A DNA stretch of 64,000 nucleotides from Burkholderia cepacia ATCC 25416 (GTDB taxonomy: Bacteria > Pseudomonadota > Gammaproteobacteria > Burkholderiales > Burkholderiaceae), in the NCBI RefSeq assembly GCF_001411495.1, contig NZ_CP012983.1, positions 1,054,001 through 1,118,000 of the forward strand, read 5' to 3'. Under the pieces are notes generated by a model. The model was not told where the DNA came from. It saw only the letters and a program-made list of their open reading frames with translations, and made no database searches. Both the position numbers and the translations under genes were made by a program. This document shows positions 62,457 to 64,000 of this stretch, one piece after another (the stretch's first letter is position 1; each line of letters begins with the position of its first letter).

Positions 62457-63912
62457 ACCGGTTCCTGCGATGCCTGTTGTGTCGCGTCCGGCGACGCTTC
62501 CCTCTCCGCGCGCTGCCTTCATGGCAGTGGCCGTTGCCGTTATCACCGCAGGTTGCGCCAGCGGCCCCGATTACCACGCGCCGGCCTTACCGGAAACCGC
62601 TGCAGGCCCCTTCGTCAGTCGCCCATCCAATACGGATGTTGCCGAAGCACTGCCCGCGAACTGGTGGAAGCTGTATGACGACCCCGCGCTCGACAAGCTG
62701 GTGCAGGAAGCCTTGTCGGCCAATCCCAACCTGCGCGTGGCGATGGCCAACCTCGATCGCGCGCGGGCCATCTACACGGAAGCGCGCAGCGGGCAATTCC
62801 CTTCGACCAGTATGTCAGGAGGCGTGGGATACGGGCGCGATCAGACCACGTGGTCCGGCACCGGCCAGGCCCCCGCGCAATGGAGCTACAGCGCGGGCCT
62901 CGACGTCTCCTATGAACTCGATCTGTTCGGTCGGGTCAGGCGCGACATCGAGGCTGCTCGCGACGACACCGATGCAGTCGCCGCCGCCTACGATGCCGCC
63001 AGGGTCGTTGTTGTTGCGGAGACGACGCGGGCCTATGTGGACGCCTGCAGCTACGGTGAGTCCATCGGCGTGGCGCGCTCGTCCGTCGAACTGGCCCAGC
63101 GCAGCCTGGATCTCATCGACAGACAGGCGCACGCGGGCTCGGCGTCGCATCTGGATGTGGAACGGGCTGGCGTCACGCTGGCCCAGGCACAGTCCGCATT
63201 GCCGCCCTTGCAAGGCCAGCGCGAAGCCGCACTGTTCGAGCTGGCCGCGTTGACGGGGCGCACGCCCTCGCAAGTGCCGGAACCGGCGCGTGACTGCACC
63301 AAGGCGCCCGAGATTTCCGGTGCGTTGCCGGTCGGCGATGGCACTGCGCTGCTGCGTCGTCGCCCCGACGTGCGTCAGGCCGAGCGCCAACTGGCGGCGG
63401 ATACCGCCCGCATCGGCGTGGCCGTGGCGGATCTCTATCCGCGTGTCACGCTGGGAGCTTCGGGTAACTACCTGCGCAACGACTACCTGAAAGGCAATCG
63501 CACCTTGTCCTTCTCTTTTGGGCCACTCATCTCGTGGACGTTCCCCAACATGATGGTGGCTCGCAGTCGCATTGCGCAGGCGAAGGCACAAAGCGCGGCG
63601 TCGCTGGCCAGCTTCGACGGTGCCGTGCTGAATGCACTGAAGGAGTCGGAGCAATCGTTGAGCGCCTATGGCGCGGCGATGCAGCAGCGCGATGCGCTGG
63701 TAGAGGCGCGTAACCGTGCCGAGAATGCCTTCCGGCTGGCCGACCAGCGCTACCGCGCCGGCTCCATCAGCTACCTCGACGTGATCGTGGCACAGACCAG
63801 TCTGATCGACGCGAAAGCCCAGGTGGCCGCTGCTGACCAGCGAGTCGGTTCTGCGCGAGTCAGCGTATTCAAGGCGCTTGGCGGTGGCTGGGAACAGGCC
63901 AGTACGCAGTAA
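62443..63912 (+). CDS. RND efflux outer-membrane channel (NodT/OprM family lipoprotein)
   Basis: A 489-residue TolC/OprM-like outer-membrane factor. The lipobox is AVITAGCASG (Cys about residue 38), after an unusual, proline-rich N-terminal stretch before the signal segment. Family motifs are PLPANWWKLYDDPALDKLVQ-like EALPANWWKLYDDPALDKLV, AGLDVSYELDLFGRVRRDIE and PDVRQAERQLAADTARIGVA in the second repeat. It completes a three-gene efflux operon and overlaps the pump gene by 14 bases. A strong hairpin follows the stop. Confidence 0.95.
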   Translation: MSPFKPVPAMPVVSRPATLPSPRAAFMAVAVAVITAGCASGPDYHAPALPETAAGPFVSRPSNTDVAEALPANWWKLYDDPALDKLVQEALSANPNLRVAMANLDRARAIYTEARSGQFPSTSMSGGVGYGRDQTTWSGTGQAPAQWSYSAGLDVSYELDLFGRVRRDIEAARDDTDAVAAAYDAARVVVVAETTRAYVDACSYGESIGVARSSVELAQRSLDLIDRQAHAGSASHLDVERAGVTLAQAQSALPPLQGQREAALFELAALTGRTPSQVPEPARDCTKAPEISGALPVGDGTALLRRRPDVRQAERQLAADTARIGVAVADLYPRVTLGASGNYLRNDYLKGNRTLSFSFGPLISWTFPNMMVARSRIAQAKAQSAASLASFDGAVLNALKESEQSLSAYGAAMQQRDALVEARNRAENAFRLADQRYRAGSISYLDVIVAQTSLIDAKAQVAAADQRVGSARVSVFKALGGGWEQASTQ

Positions 63913-63921
63913 TGCTGAGGG

Positions 63922-63957
63922 CATCGGCGCGTGAGCGATCTCACCGTCGCGCCGATG
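63922..63957 (+). terminator. Strong hairpin after the RND operon
   Basis: CATCGGCGCG (63922-63931) pairs perfectly with CGCGCCGATG (63948-63957); inside, TGAG and CTCA can form a second short stem. No T-run follows, so it may act as a terminator, an mRNA stabiliser or both. Confidence 0.55.
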
Positions 63958-64000
63958 TCTGATGCCAACCATTAGCCACGCGGCTCCGCGTTGTCGCGAA

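Noticed and set aside
1..64000. CRISPR arrays, rRNA, tRNA, prophage or a large biosynthetic cluster
   Set aside because: No repeat-spacer pattern, rRNA/tRNA-like sequence, structural phage genes or modular synthases were seen.

Overview
The window is a GC-rich chromosomal segment that reads as Burkholderia sensu stricto, most likely the Burkholderia cepacia complex. The reasons are the strong G/C bias at third codon positions, the protein families present (RdgC, a GMC dehydrogenase alpha subunit with the cysteine spacing of B. cepacia FAD-glucose dehydrogenase, MocR regulators, a DUF3701-type integrase) and the high density of regulators and transporters typical of a secondary replicon. This is inference; no rRNA or tRNA gene is visible to fix the species.

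Layout. 0-1.7 kb: a partial membrane protein (minus) and rdgC (plus). 1.8-14.0 kb: a minus-strand block reading tonB, exbB, exbD, exbD, XRE-cupin regulator, TonB-dependent receptor (TBDR), yejA, yejB, yejE, yejF. Together these would make a complete outer-membrane-to-cytoplasm peptide uptake route. The receptor is broken by a one-base change in a run of eight G/C bases inside its N-terminal region. 14.0-15.1 kb: a long AT-rich regulatory gap with repeated palindromes. 15.1-23.0 kb: a second TBDR, a GlcG/HbpS-like secreted protein and a three-subunit flavocytochrome dehydrogenase (gamma-alpha-beta) that feeds electrons from periplasmic sugar or polyol oxidation to the respiratory chain; a LacI-type operator lies upstream. 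23.0-26.7 kb: a lower-GC insert with a TetR regulator, a quinone oxidoreductase and an intact IS256-family element with its target duplication.

26.7-38.3 kb is ordinary Burkholderia accessory metabolism and regulation: two MocR-type regulators, a DUF4132 protein coupled to a 36-residue helix-turn-helix remnant, a D-amino-acid-dehydrogenase-like flavoprotein with an orphan amino-acid binding protein, a TfoX-like protein, a GlxA-type regulator and a DJ-1/PfpI protein. 38.4-45.4 kb: a solitary tyrosine recombinase, a universal stress protein, a hydratase, a possible PD-(D/E)XK protein and an AraC regulator, with two decayed genes between them. 45.5-53.1 kb: two lipoproteins, a large periplasmic protein with a DUF3142 partner, a gamma-glutamylcyclotransferase-like protein, a LysE exporter with a divergent LysR, and the start of the hydrolase region.

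53.1-64.0 kb: an alpha/beta hydrolase, then a gene graveyard (transglutaminase and MHS-transporter fragments), then a lower-GC block with a third TBDR divergent from a complete RND efflux operon (fusion protein, pump, outer-membrane channel). A 60-bp dispersed repeat occurs just upstream of both lower-GC blocks (23.25 and 54.12 kb), which suggests the two insertions share a history or an insertion hot-spot sequence.
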